This document shows positions 17,442 to 26,605 of a stretch of DNA of 64,000 nucleotides, in pieces. Below the pieces are notes generated by a model. The model saw only the letters and a list, made by a program, of their open reading frames with translations, was not told the DNA's origin and did no database searches. Location: NCBI RefSeq assembly GCF_012689525.1, contig NZ_CP051515.1, positions 1,674,001 to 1,738,000 on the forward strand, read 5' to 3'. This DNA comes from Paraburkholderia aromaticivorans (lineage in GTDB: Bacteria > Pseudomonadota > Gammaproteobacteria > Burkholderiales > Burkholderiaceae). Both the position numbers and the translations under genes were made by a program. Position 1 is the first letter of the stretch, and each line of letters starts with the position of its first letter.

Positions 17442-18166
17442 TCTGCCGGAAGGGCGGGTGGTATGTGGAGTCGGACGGTTACGTGTCGTCAGTGGAGTTG
17501 AGCGGTCTCGACGGTTTACGCGAAGTCGAAGCGTCTCGCGCGCGCGAAGCGGAACGGGAGACCGCCCGTCTTGTCGAGCGCGTGCGCGCGTTGAAGCGCC
17601 GGGCATGGCGCCGCGGGTACGACGCGGGACGCCGGATGGCGCTGCATGAGCTTGTTGTGCCCTCGGCTGCAACATCGTTCGCATCACGCTGCCTGGAGGA
17701 ACGTCTTGCCGCTCTTGTGCTCGATTCCGTTGTGGAGATACTCGGCGAACTTCCTCCTGACGTGGTGTTAAGGAACCGGCTGCGACGCTGCATCGGTGCT
17801 TCACGCGCGCAGCAGATGCTGTCTTTGCGCGTCTCGACAGACGATTGCGAAGAGACGCAGCGCATCGTGCATTCGCTCGAGCAGGAGCTGAATCTCCCGT
17901 TATTTCTGGTGCTCGCCGACGCCGGCCTGCCAGCGCATTCGCTGGTGGTCGAGACGGTACAGGGCGTGATCGACGGTAGCTTGACGCCGCAGTTGCGCGT
18001 GCTGGAACGCGGTGTGAGAGACGCGATCAAACTGGTGCTGGACGAGTACCGATACATCGATGGCGAATCGGCAAAAAAATTTGCCGTGATCGAAAATGGG
18101 TTGCGCGATGTGATCGATTTGCTTGCCGGATCCTGGGACGCGCACCACAGCGGAGAAGCCCAATGA
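17435..18166 (+). CDS. sctL: T3SS stator protein SctL
   Basis: A 243-residue HrpE/YscL/FliH-type protein. A long charged N-terminal helix (residues 30-75, Arg/Glu-rich, REVEASRAREAERETARLVE) precedes a C-terminal domain related to ATPase peripheral stalks. It links SctQ to the ATPase SctN and restrains its activity. Order sctK-L-Q and four-base overlap with sctQ fit the assembly line of the sorting platform. Confidence 0.85.
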   Translation: MLICRKGGWYVESDGYVSSVELSGLDGLREVEASRAREAERETARLVERVRALKRRAWRRGYDAGRRMALHELVVPSAATSFASRCLEERLAALVLDSVVEILGELPPDVVLRNRLRRCIGASRAQQMLSLRVSTDDCEETQRIVHSLEQELNLPLFLVLADAGLPAHSLVVETVQGVIDGSLTPQLRVLERGVRDAIKLVLDEYRYIDGESAKKFAVIENGLRDVIDLLAGSWDAHHSGEAQ

Positions 18167-19143
18167 GTCCATTGCGAAATGTGGACCGGATATCGCTCGC
18201 GCACGCACAGCGACACAACGTTGCGGCGCTGCATTTTGGCACGCCCTATCAGGTCAGCGTCGGAAAGCGGGCGTTCACGCTGCAGTTCGAAGTCTGCCGT
18301 GCTAACTATCCGTTGCGGCTTCATGGGCATGCGGCGGGAGAGTCTGTCGCGCTCGATTGCGATGCGCAGGCGTTGTTCCCGGAGTTGACGCGGGCGTCCC
18401 TGGTGCAGGCGGAGGACAGAGCCGGCACATTGGTTTCGCAGGTGCTCGATGAGTGGCTGAGCGCACTCGAAGGTGTATTCGGGTTCACGATCGAGATAAC
18501 CGGCGTGTCGTTCGATGCAGTACCGCAACGCGGCGCATACGGGCTCATTCTCACGCATCTACGAAGTCATCGTGCAGCGCACTTTGCGCTGGATAGCGCG
18601 GTAATAGATGGATGGCTGGAGCGCCAGCCCGTTCACCTCGGCGATGCAACCGCGCTTACAGGACGGCTCGTGGTGCCCGTCTCCGTGTGCATGGCGGGAC
18701 CCGAACTTACGTTGCAGCGCCTGCGCAGAATCAGGCGCGGCGATGCACTGCTTCTCAACCGTTCTGACCAGTACTTGCGTTTGCCGATGCGCCTTGGCGC
18801 ACGCCGCATTCTGCTTCAACCTTCAGGAGAAAACATGGTGATAGTCCGACCGATGATCGACGATGCGAACCAATCCGCCGAAATGACGAGCGAGCTGATT
18901 CCGGCCAGCGCACTCACGTTTTCATTCGATGCCGTAATCGGCACGCTTTCGCTGACGCTCGATGAATTAATGCGCCTGCGAACCGGCTCGATGGTGTCAT
19001 TGCAACAGCCGGTGGGTAGACATGCGATCAGGCTGCTCTGCCAAGGTATTCCGTTTGCGCGCGGAGAACTGATCGAGATCGATGATGCGTTGGGCGTACG
19101 CATCGTCGATCTGGCACACATGTCGGATACGCAAACGACATGA
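18163..19143 (+). CDS. sctQ: T3SS C-ring/sorting platform protein SctQ
   Basis: A 326-residue SctQ/HrcQ. The C-terminal SpoA (surface presentation of antigens) domain is clear from about residue 242 to 318 (IGTLSLTLDELMRLRTGSMV, then RGELIEIDDALGVRIVDL). A weaker first SpoA-like unit lies at about 155-225. It forms the cytoplasmic pods that load substrates. An ATG at 18835 (GGAGAAAACATGGTG) with good Shine-Dalgarno would give the short SctQ-C product used by many systems as a second isoform. That isoform is an inference from the site. Confidence 0.9.
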   Translation: MSPLRNVDRISLAHAQRHNVAALHFGTPYQVSVGKRAFTLQFEVCRANYPLRLHGHAAGESVALDCDAQALFPELTRASLVQAEDRAGTLVSQVLDEWLSALEGVFGFTIEITGVSFDAVPQRGAYGLILTHLRSHRAAHFALDSAVIDGWLERQPVHLGDATALTGRLVVPVSVCMAGPELTLQRLRRIRRGDALLLNRSDQYLRLPMRLGARRILLQPSGENMVIVRPMIDDANQSAEMTSELIPASALTFSFDAVIGTLSLTLDELMRLRTGSMVSLQQPVGRHAIRLLCQGIPFARGELIEIDDALGVRIVDLAHMSDTQTT

Positions 19144-19790
19144 TGAGAGATCAGGCCGTCAACTTTCAGATAATCGTCTTTTTCTTCGTTCTCGGTCTGC
19201 TGCCGCTGATCGTGACGATGACCACGTCATTCACCAAGTTCAGCATTGTGCTGACACTGCTGCGTTCCGCCCTGGGCGTGCAACAGGCGCCCGGCAACAT
19301 GGCGATCTCCGCGTTGGCTCCCGCGGCGACACTGGTTGTGATGGCGCCGACGGTGGAGAAGATCGGCGCCGATCTGTCGTTCGGCGATCGCATCGAGCGC
19401 GGCCAGTTTCCCGACGTGACGGAAGTATACCAGGCGGTGCGCGGGCCACTCGGCGAATTTATGATGGAACATTCGCGGCCCTCCGAGCGCGCGTTCCTCG
19501 TGACGGCGGCAAAACGCATTGACCCGGCACGCGACGCACAGGAAACCGACTTCTCGCTGCTGATTCCCGCATTCATGATCAGTGAAATTTCTAGCGGGTT
19601 CGAGGCTGGGTTTCTGCTTTATATGGCGTTTCTCATCATCGACCTCGTCGTCGCCAACGTGTTGACGGCGATGGGCATGGTGATGTTGTCGCCCACCACG
19701 GTATCTACGCCGTTGAAGCTCTTCGTGCTGGTGTCCGTATCAGGCATTTCGAAGCTAATGCACGGTCTGATTGTCAGCTACGCCAAATGA
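19140..19790 (+). CDS. sctR: T3SS export gate protein SctR
   Basis: A 216-residue FliP/SctR family membrane protein with the signature LPLIVTMTTSFTKFSIVLTL near the N-terminus, a periplasmic central part and two C-terminal membrane segments (IPAFMISEISSGFEAGFLLY, IIDLVVANVLTAMGM). Five copies form the core of the export gate with SctS and SctT. The start may be either of two adjacent ATGs. Overlaps sctQ and sctS. Confidence 0.96.
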   Translation: MMRDQAVNFQIIVFFFVLGLLPLIVTMTTSFTKFSIVLTLLRSALGVQQAPGNMAISALAPAATLVVMAPTVEKIGADLSFGDRIERGQFPDVTEVYQAVRGPLGEFMMEHSRPSERAFLVTAAKRIDPARDAQETDFSLLIPAFMISEISSGFEAGFLLYMAFLIIDLVVANVLTAMGMVMLSPTTVSTPLKLFVLVSVSGISKLMHGLIVSYAK

Positions 19791-20062
19791 GTTCATACCC
19801 CTCTCTTGGTTCGTTGTCGAGCGATGCATTGCTGCTGGTTTTCTGGCTATCGTTGCCAGCACTGGCCATTGCCACCGCAATCGGCGTCATTGTTGGACTC
19901 CTGCAATCAGTGACGCAAATTCAGGATCAGGCGTTGCCGTATGGCGCGAAGATCATCGGTGTGGGGCTCGTGATGATCGTCGCCATCCCCTGGGGCAACA
20001 GCGAAGTCTCGCGCTTTCTCGATCACGCGTTTTCGTACATCGCGGCGGGACGGGTGCAGTGA
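19787..20062 (+). CDS. sctS: T3SS export gate protein SctS
   Basis: A 91-residue FliQ/SctS family protein with two membrane helices and the conserved loop IGVIVGLLQSVTQIQDQALP. Four copies pack around the SctR-SctT core. Overlaps sctR by four bases and sctT by one. Confidence 0.95.
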   Translation: MSSYPSLGSLSSDALLLVFWLSLPALAIATAIGVIVGLLQSVTQIQDQALPYGAKIIGVGLVMIVAIPWGNSEVSRFLDHAFSYIAAGRVQ

Positions 20063-20787
20063 TGACGGATTACATAGGATACGTCGAGGGGTTTGCGTTC
20101 TGCACCATCCGGCCCGTCGTCGCGCTTTCGCTCGTTCCATTTGGCGGCAGCGAGTCGCTTGGCATCACGCTGCGGTTGCCATTGATGTTGATGTTCGCGA
20201 CACTGCCGCAGCAAATTGGGTGGCCCACCCACCCGATCGTCGCGGCCTCGGTTGAAGTGCTAGTCGGGTTGCTACTCGGTCTTTTGCTAAGCGTGGCGTT
20301 TCATGCGGCGGGCGCGGCCGGCGCACTGATCGATCAGCAAGGCGGCTATTCGATCGGTTCCAGCTACGACCCGAACTTTCGCGACGAATCGGCGCTTTTC
20401 GAACGGCTCTTCATCTGGTTCGCGACATTGACGTTTTTTACTGGAAAGGGCCTGCAGGCCGTCTATGGCTTCTTTGCGGATGCATGGGTGCTGTGGCCGC
20501 CTGGCGCGCCGCGACCCGATCACATGCGTGTGATGCGTGAACTGGCGGAGCAGCGGCTGCCGCTGTCGATGGTGGAGGGCGCGCGAATTGCAATGCCGCT
20601 CATCGGCATGATGCTGCTCGTCGACATTTCGATGGGGTTGATGTCCCGTTACGCGAAGCGGCTTAACCCGTTCACGACCGCGCGCACGGTCAAGGCGATC
20701 GTACTTTCCTTCACGATTGTCGCCTGCGTGCCGGTTCTCATCGAACGGCTCAATGCTCTCTTTCTGCAAGGCGCAATACTCCAATGA
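20062..20787 (+). CDS. sctT: T3SS export gate protein SctT
   Basis: A 241-residue FliR/SctT family protein with several membrane helices and conserved pieces RLPLMLMFATLPQQ, GALIDQQGGYSIGSSYDP and IAMPLIGMMLLVDISMGLMS. It crowns the SctR-S-T export gate. The start at 20062 overlaps the sctS stop (TGATG). A longer frame beginning at 19771 reads through sctS out of frame and is not real. Confidence 0.95.
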   Translation: MTDYIGYVEGFAFCTIRPVVALSLVPFGGSESLGITLRLPLMLMFATLPQQIGWPTHPIVAASVEVLVGLLLGLLLSVAFHAAGAAGALIDQQGGYSIGSSYDPNFRDESALFERLFIWFATLTFFTGKGLQAVYGFFADAWVLWPPGAPRPDHMRVMRELAEQRLPLSMVEGARIAMPLIGMMLLVDISMGLMSRYAKRLNPFTTARTVKAIVLSFTIVACVPVLIERLNALFLQGAILQ

Positions 20788-21524
20788 GCGACAAGACGGA
20801 AGCCCCCACTCTCCAGCGACTGCAACGTGCCCGCAAGGACGGCGACATCGCAAAGAGCACTCACGTGACCGTCGCCGTCAGCGGGCTGTTCTGGTGGCTG
20901 TTTCTGCTGATGGATGGGCCACACGTCTATCAGGTCTGCGTACACGTGGTGGAAGTTGTCACGCAGATCGATCAGGGCCAACCGTTCGCCGTACGTTACT
21001 TGCAGGTCACCAAGGCGCTCGGTGCGACGATGCCGATACTGCTCGCGACACTCGGCGTCGGTGCACTTGCGGTTGTCGTGCCGGAGGCCACACAGGCGGG
21101 CGGCTTGTTCGCAGTCAAGCGTGCGTTGCCGGACTTCAGGCATTTGAATCCGGTGACAGGATTGAAGAACCTGTTCGGCCTGAAAACGCTGATCGATACC
21201 GGCATCGTGCTCGTGCAGTTCTGCATTCTGGTGTTTGTTCTATGGCATGCGTTCGCGACATGGTGCGCGCAACTGCTGCCAGAGTTTGCGCTTACGTTCG
21301 GCGGACAGCTGAGTGTCACCGGTCAGTCGCTCGCGCAGCTGCAAGGCCTGATGGCGGCGTCGCAACTGGCGCCTGCAGCGGTCGACTTCTGGCTGCAACG
21401 GTTTCAGTGGCGGCGGCGGCTGCGAATGGACAAGAGCGAAATCAAGCGCGAACACCGGGACGAGGAAGGCGATCCACACGTGAAGGGTCGTCGCCGCGCG
21501 CTGCACAGGGAGCTGAGCCGATAA
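20784..21524 (+). CDS. sctU: T3SS export switch protein SctU lacking its autocleavage domain
   Basis: FlhB/SctU family. It has the N-terminal start (SDKTEAPTLQRLQRARKDGD), four membrane segments (residues ~28-210, with HLNPVTGLKNLFGLKTLIDT) and the cytoplasmic linker helix (MDKSEIKREHRDEEGDPHVK). The chain stops at residue 246 immediately after LHRELSR. Family members continue for about 100 residues with the NPTH self-cleavage motif that switches substrate class. No NPTH sequence is found after the stop; sctV starts two bases later. The open frame is clean, so this is a true C-terminal deletion rather than an obvious frameshift. Whether a separate SctU-C exists elsewhere cannot be seen here. 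Confidence 0.92.
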   Translation: MSDKTEAPTLQRLQRARKDGDIAKSTHVTVAVSGLFWWLFLLMDGPHVYQVCVHVVEVVTQIDQGQPFAVRYLQVTKALGATMPILLATLGVGALAVVVPEATQAGGLFAVKRALPDFRHLNPVTGLKNLFGLKTLIDTGIVLVQFCILVFVLWHAFATWCAQLLPEFALTFGGQLSVTGQSLAQLQGLMAASQLAPAAVDFWLQRFQWRRRLRMDKSEIKREHRDEEGDPHVKGRRRALHRELSR

Positions 21525-21525
21525 C

Positions 21526-23601
21526 ATGATGAAAAATATGAAGTTGGGCAATATCGATGTGCCGGGCTTGATCGCGCGTCACGCCGATCTCGCGGTCGGG
21601 ACCGGCATGCTTAGCGTGCTGATGTTGCTGATTTTGCCAGTTCCGGCGTTCGTACTCGATCTGTTTATTTCCGTGAGCTTCACCGTCAGCTTCGTCATGC
21701 TTGCAGCGACGATCTACGCCACCAAGCCGGTGGAGCTATCCAGTTTTCCATCTCTGCTGCTCGTGACGACCTTGCTGCGGCTCGCCCTTGCTATCGCGTC
21801 GACCAAGATGATTTTGCTGTACGCGCACGCGGGAAAGATCATCGACGCGTTTGGTGAAATCGTGGTCGGCGGTAACGTGGCAGTCGGCATGGTGGTCTTT
21901 GTCGTGTTGTCGGCGATCCAGTTCATTGTTGTCGCAAAAGGGGCCGACCGGGTCGCGGAAGTGTCGGCGCGGTTTACGCTCGACGGCATTCCGGGCCGTC
22001 AGATGAGCATCGACGCTGATTTGCGCGGCGGCTTGATTGGTGCGTCCGAGGCGGGCCGGCTGCGTGGCGAACTGGAACGCGAAACCTATTTCTATGGCTC
22101 GCTCGATGGGGCGATGAAGTTCGTCAAGGGCGATGCGATAGCGGGACTCGTCGTTGCGCTCGTCAATATTGCCGGCGGTCTTGCCGTTGGCATCGCACAA
22201 CGGGGCATGTCGTTCGGCGAGGCGCTGCACACGTACACGATCCTGACGGTCGGCGATGGACTTGTCTCGCAGATTCCGTCACTGATCGTTTCCATCTCGG
22301 CGGGTCTGCTGGTTACGCGTGTATCGTCGGGCGGCGGTGGCGGGAATCTTGGCGGAGACATCTTCAAACAGCTCTCGGCGCATCCACCCGCAATGGTGAT
22401 GGCGGGCACCGCATGTCTTGCGCTCGCTTGCATTCCGGGTTTTCCTCATATCCAGTTCGTTCTCGCGGCGGCCGCACTCATTGGGCTGGCCGTCGCGATG
22501 ATACGCCAGCGCGCGGCGGCAGGCCGCGCGGCGCGACCGAAGATGCCAGCGATGACACGCGACGGCGGAAACTACGTGCAGCGCATTCTCGACGACGTGG
22601 AACTCGGCACGAGTTCGCCGCTACGCGTGCGGCTTGGAAGCGCAGCCTGCAACGCGCTGAACGCGGCCGAACTCAACGGCCAACTTGCGCAATTGCGCCG
22701 TGACCTGATCGTGCGTTTCGGCGTGCCATTTCCGGGGCTTGTACTCCTGCGCGATCCACGTCTCGACGCAGATCGCTATATTGTCGATATCGACGACGTG
22801 CCGTTCTCCGGCGGCACGCTGCTAGCGGGACATGTGCTGTTGAGCGGCGACGCCGAGCGGGTGACGATGGAGGGCTTGGCCGGCTATCATCCGCGCGCGG
22901 AGAAATCGGTGTGGGTGCGGGCCGAGTCGGCCGCTGGAGTCGACGACACGCAGTTCATGAAATCGAGCCCTAATGGTGTGCTCTGCGCTCACTTGATGGA
23001 CGTCTGCGAGAAGTGCGCGCCGTCCTTCGTCGGCACGCAGGAGACGCGCTTCCTGCTCAATCTCATCAACGCCGAGTTTCGCGAACTCGTGACCCTGGCA
23101 CAGAAGGTGGTGACGACAGTGCAGATCGCTTCCGTGCTGCGCAGTCTGCTCGAACAGCGCGTGTCGATCCGTAATATGCGAGCCATTCTCGAAGCAATCG
23201 TCCAGGTGCCGGACGGTGAGCGCTCGCACGACCGGATGGTGCGCGATGCGCGCATCGCGCTCGCGCCCCAACTGGTGCGTTCATATGCGGATTTGAAGAG
23301 CTGGGAAGTACAAGCCGCCGTGCTCGAAGCTTCCTGGGAAGCCGATCTCGAAGCGCAAATAGATCTTGGGCCCGACGGCGAGCCGCGGTGCGTGCTCGAC
23401 GCCGACCGTCTGGAAAGTTTGCAGCGAGGCTTCGCCGCACGACGCGACATGGTGCGCCTTGTGGTGACAACGGCTGTATTGCGTCCTCACCTAGAGCGCA
23501 TTCTCCGCACGCTGGGTATGCGGGCCGACGTGCTCGCGATGGAGGAAATCCCTCTCGACGAGTATCGCGTCCGCGTGATCGCGACGCTTGCGCCAGGCTG
23601 A
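21526..23601 (+). CDS. sctV: T3SS export gate protein SctV
   Basis: A 691-residue FHIPEP/FlhA/SctV family protein. The N-terminal half has about eight membrane helices and the FHIPEP motif region (FTLDGIPGRQMSIDADLRGG). The C-terminal half (from ~350) is the cytosolic nonameric ring that receives chaperones and substrates. Full length for the family. Follows sctU by one base and precedes sctN by three, so translation is likely coupled. Confidence 0.97.
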   Translation: MMKNMKLGNIDVPGLIARHADLAVGTGMLSVLMLLILPVPAFVLDLFISVSFTVSFVMLAATIYATKPVELSSFPSLLLVTTLLRLALAIASTKMILLYAHAGKIIDAFGEIVVGGNVAVGMVVFVVLSAIQFIVVAKGADRVAEVSARFTLDGIPGRQMSIDADLRGGLIGASEAGRLRGELERETYFYGSLDGAMKFVKGDAIAGLVVALVNIAGGLAVGIAQRGMSFGEALHTYTILTVGDGLVSQIPSLIVSISAGLLVTRVSSGGGGGNLGGDIFKQLSAHPPAMVMAGTACLALACIPGFPHIQFVLAAAALIGLAVAMIRQRAAAGRAARPKMPAMTRDGGNYVQRILDDVELGTSSPLRVRLGSAACNALNAAELNGQLAQLRRDLIVRFGVPFPGLVLLRDPRLDADRYIVDIDDVPFSGGTLLAGHVLLSGDAERVTMEGLAGYHPRAEKSVWVRAESAAGVDDTQFMKSSPNGVLCAHLMDVCEKCAPSFVGTQETRFLLNLINAEFRELVTLAQKVVTTVQIASVLRSLLEQRVSIRNMRAILEAIVQVPDGERSHDRMVRDARIALAPQLVRSYADLKSWEVQAAVLEASWEADLEAQIDLGPDGEPRCVLDADRLESLQRGFAARRDMVRLVVTTAVLRPHLERILRTLGMRADVLAMEEIPLDEYRVRVIATLAPG

Positions 23602-23604
23602 TCG

Positions 23605-24942
23605 GTGCCAAACATGGACAATGAGATGAAGACGTTGATGTCAGTGCCACCACTGCTTTCAGGCCGGCCCGTGTTGAGCGCGCGGATCGTCGAAGCGCGT
23701 GGCGTTATCGTGCGCGTGGTGGGTGCTTCGTTGCGCATCGGCGAAATGGTCCGGCTCGTGCGGTCCGATATGCCAGAACCGCAGATCGGGGAGGTGGTGG
23801 GCTTTTCGCAGGAGGGGGCGCTGGTCGTGCCGCTGGACGGACTGGTGGGATTGTCGGACATCACGCAGGTGGAAGGCTGCGGGCTCAGTTGGGGACGCCT
23901 TGATGCGCTCGCGATGCTTGGCCGGGTGGTCGATGGGCTGGGCCGGCCGCTCGATGGCGGCGTAGCCCCGAAAGCCGCGAGTTCGCAGCAGTCAATGGAC
24001 ATGTTGTCGCATATCAATCCGCTCGACCGCCCAGTGATTTCGACGCCGTTCGCGACGGGCGTGCGGGCAATCGATGGTCTCTTGTCCTGCGGAGTCGGTC
24101 AGCGAGTCGGCATCTTTGCGCCGGCGGGCGGTGGCAAGAGTACGCTGATGGGCATGATTGCGAACGGGGCGACCGTCGATGCCATTGTTGTCGCACTGAT
24201 TGGCGAGCGCGGTCGCGAAGTGGGCGAGTTCATTCACGATCACCTTGGCGCGCGGGGCGCATCGTCGGTTGTAATTGCATCGACGTCCGAGCGGCCTGCG
24301 GCGGAGCGCATCAAGGCGGCCGAACTGGCTTGCCGTGTAGCGAGCGATTTGCGCGCCGAGGGAAAGCACGTTTTGCTGCTGTTCGATTCCCTGACGCGCT
24401 ATGCGCGGGCACTGCGCGAGGTGGGTCTTGCGGTTGGCGAGCCGCCCGTGCGGCGAGGCTATCCACCGCGCGTTTTCGCCGAGTTACCGCGCCTGATCGA
24501 GACCGCGGGGCTTACGCGACAGGGCGCGGTCACCGCGTTCTTCACGGTGCTGGCCGAAGACGAGGAGATGTCGGATCCTGTCGCGGAGGAGGCCCGCTCG
24601 TTGCTCGACGGCCATATTCAGTTGTCGGGGCGCCTCGGCGGGGCGGGACATTATCCGGCCATCGACGTGTTGAAAAGCAAGAGCCGCGTGATGTCACGGG
24701 TGACGAGCGGCGCGCATCGAGATGATGCCAACCGCGTGCGCGGCTGGATGAGCCGATATCAGGAAGTGGAACTGCTGCTGCAGATCGGCGAATATCGGCG
24801 CGGCAATGATTCGGCGAGCGATCTCGCGATCGACCGGCATGAAATGATCGAGCGCTTTCTGCGTCAGCGTCACGACGAGTATTCCGGCTGGGAGACGACG
24901 ATTGCGTTGCTGCGCGCGCTTTGCCGTGGATCGCGCGAATGA
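23605..24942 (+). CDS. sctN: T3SS ATPase SctN
   Basis: A 445-residue FliI/SctN ATPase that unfolds substrates and strips chaperones. Walker A is APAGGGKST with Lys178. The catalytic-loop motif IGERGREVGEF and Walker B HVLLLFDSLTRYARA are present, and the C-terminal domain carries RVTSGAHRDDANRVRGWMSR. The start is either GTG 23605 or ATG 23614; the difference is three residues. Full length, four-base overlap with sctO. Confidence 0.97.
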   Translation: MPNMDNEMKTLMSVPPLLSGRPVLSARIVEARGVIVRVVGASLRIGEMVRLVRSDMPEPQIGEVVGFSQEGALVVPLDGLVGLSDITQVEGCGLSWGRLDALAMLGRVVDGLGRPLDGGVAPKAASSQQSMDMLSHINPLDRPVISTPFATGVRAIDGLLSCGVGQRVGIFAPAGGGKSTLMGMIANGATVDAIVVALIGERGREVGEFIHDHLGARGASSVVIASTSERPAAERIKAAELACRVASDLRAEGKHVLLLFDSLTRYARALREVGLAVGEPPVRRGYPPRVFAELPRLIETAGLTRQGAVTAFFTVLAEDEEMSDPVAEEARSLLDGHIQLSGRLGGAGHYPAIDVLKSKSRVMSRVTSGAHRDDANRVRGWMSRYQEVELLLQIGEYRRGNDSASDLAIDRHEMIERFLRQRHDEYSGWETTIALLRALCRGSRE

Positions 24943-25364
24943 CGGACGCGAAGCAGATGCGGCTGTGGTCCTTGCTTGCCAAGGTGCGGCGTTTGAGAGT
25001 CGAGCGCAAGCGCCGACGTTTGAATGAGGTTCGCCTTGAAGCCCAGCGCGCGACAGCTGAATCCGTACGACAGAGAGAAGCGATTGGACAGCACGAGGCT
25101 AGACGCACCGAAATTCTCGCTGCATATCCGACCGCTAACAGAGCGGCGCCGTTGTGGCGCATGGCGTTGCATCGGCATGACTCCAGCAGGTTCGCGCTCG
25201 AAGAGGCACTGCGCAGCGCGCTGCACACCGAACGGTTGGCGGAGGCGCGGGTCGCCGCCGCATCACGTGCGTTGCGGCGGGAGATGCTCGGGGAGGAGGA
25301 CGCGTGTACGCGGGTGCGGCGGATCAAGGCTGCACAGCACCAGGATGAGGGTCCTGATGATTGA
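24939..25364 (+). CDS. sctO: T3SS stalk protein SctO
   Basis: A 141-residue, very Arg/Glu/Ala-rich protein predicted as two long antiparallel helices, the FliJ/SctO fold that inserts into the ATPase hexamer. The start ATG overlaps the sctN stop (ATGA), preferred over an in-frame ATG 18 bases upstream inside sctN. Last gene of the operon; no SctP gene follows, unlike ysc-type loci. Confidence 0.82.
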   Translation: MTDAKQMRLWSLLAKVRRLRVERKRRRLNEVRLEAQRATAESVRQREAIGQHEARRTEILAAYPTANRAAPLWRMALHRHDSSRFALEEALRSALHTERLAEARVAAASRALRREMLGEEDACTRVRRIKAAQHQDEGPDD

Positions 25365-25429
25365 TGGTCAGGCAGCAAATCGAGCGATCTGTCGTCCAGC
25401 TGTACGCGCGCGTCGCATTCGACGTCAAT

Positions 25430-25456
25430 AAAGGAAGAGTCGCCGTGTCCGGCGAC
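25430..25456 (-). terminator. Hairpin terminator between convergent transcripts
   Basis: Perfect 7-bp stem GTCGCCG/CGGCGAC with a four-base loop at 25439-25456. Read on the minus strand it is followed by ACTCTTCCTTTATT, a passable U-rich tail, so it best serves the DUF1521 gene. Confidence 0.6.
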
Positions 25457-25467
25457 CCTCGCTACGA

Positions 25468-26307
25468 TTAGTGCTTCTTGTAGTCTGCCGCGGTCGGCGC
25501 GTGGCCCGTCTGCGGATCGATCCAGCCCTTGCCATTCCGGTTCTCAACAAGCGAATAGCCGTCCGGAGTTTGTGCATCGAGCCGGCGGCCGTTGCCTGTG
25601 TGCTGCACGGTGAGCGGATTACTGTCCTTCTCGCTCAGGCCGTTGACCATATAAGCGTCGTTGCCTTTTGTAATCGTGAGCTTGTCGGCGTAGCTGACAT
25701 TGCCTTGCCCCTGCGTGCCGATGGTCACCTTCGTGCCATCAGACAGATTGAGCGACAATGGGCCATTGAACATGTTCGAGGTGCCGTTGCTGTCAATGTG
25801 TGGGTCACCCCAGACTTTGGTCGTGTCGCCGGTCTTCTTGTCCGTCAGAAGCATCGAAGAGTCCTTCTTGTTCAGATCGAGCTTGTAGTCACCAAGGTTG
25901 ATGGTCGACTTGTTGTCCTTGACCTGCGTATTGCTCCAGTTGTCCTGCCGACCAACGCACCGGTCCGACCGACCGTTCCCGCGGGAGGATGTGTTTCCGA
26001 AACTTTCCCGAACCCGCGTGCTGTTGAAACTGAACGATTGCTCGAAACCGCGGTTCGATGTGGCCTGTTGAAAGCTGGACATCGACATCGACATCGACGA
26101 TGACATCCCGTTGCGCGTTTGCGAGTGCTGCTGCGAAAAGCTCGTTGAATCAAACTGGTAATTCTGCAGGCTCCCAGAAGCGGGCCCGAACAACGCCGGG
26201 CTGAGCGGTTGAATCATGGCTTGCTGCTGCGAGGTTCTGTTCGCCATGAAGGAGGATTGCATATCGCTGAACGATGCGTGAGAGCGGCTATCGAATGTTG
26301 CTTGCAT
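25468..26307 (-). CDS. DUF1521 (metal-inducible self-cleaving) protein, likely T3SS-secreted
   Basis: A 279-residue protein. Residues 1-110 are Ser/Gln/Met/Phe-rich and disordered, with a run of SM pairs, as in T3SS signals. Residues ~130-275 form a DUF1521 domain. It contains WGDPHIDSNG, where D168-P169 corresponds to the GD/PHVD cut site of Bradyrhizobium NopE1, which cleaves itself when calcium is bound. Domain features such as LSLNLSDGTKVTIGT and GNDAYMVNGL also fit. The start at 26307 has GAGGAA at correct spacing; an in-frame ATG 30 bases upstream lacks one. Convergent with sctO and the likeliest cargo of the system. Self-cleavage and secretion are family knowledge, not shown here. Confidence 0.8.
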   Translation of the reverse strand: MQATFDSRSHASFSDMQSSFMANRTSQQQAMIQPLSPALFGPASGSLQNYQFDSTSFSQQHSQTRNGMSSSMSMSMSSFQQATSNRGFEQSFSFNSTRVRESFGNTSSRGNGRSDRCVGRQDNWSNTQVKDNKSTINLGDYKLDLNKKDSSMLLTDKKTGDTTKVWGDPHIDSNGTSNMFNGPLSLNLSDGTKVTIGTQGQGNVSYADKLTITKGNDAYMVNGLSEKDSNPLTVQHTGNGRRLDAQTPDGYSLVENRNGKGWIDPQTGHAPTAADYKKH

Positions 26308-26605
26308 GGATGGTTCCTCAAATGTTTGATTCGTCAATCGGGAAGGTTGTTCCCACGTCGTGGCCGAACACGTTCACAGCTGAACGACCACGCAAGCCAG
26401 TCTAAAGTCCGATAGCACCTCGTATGCACTACATAGATAACGCGATACGAAAGAAGTCAGGCAAGTTGAATGTGACGGGTGATCGACCACAATTGCCGGC
26501 TCGCATGAGGTGGCTTTGACTGTGCGGGCAAAGACGGCATCAACCCAGTCCCTCTGCTTCGGGTTGGTGGGCTGCACCAGAAAGAAGGGCGTGGCATGAA
26601 CACGC
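26308..26605. other. Intergenic region, possible remnant
   Basis: AT-richer than average. On the minus strand a frame reads HATPFFLVQPTNPKQRDWVD and VFARTVKATSCEPAIVVDHP, protein-like but without start or recognisable family. It may be a fragment left by rearrangement. The promoter of the DUF1521 gene should lie at 26308-26400. Confidence 0.35.

Noticed and set aside
19771..20061. N-terminal extension of sctT
   Set aside because: The extra 97 codons are an out-of-frame reading of sctS; the coupled TGATG start is convincing.
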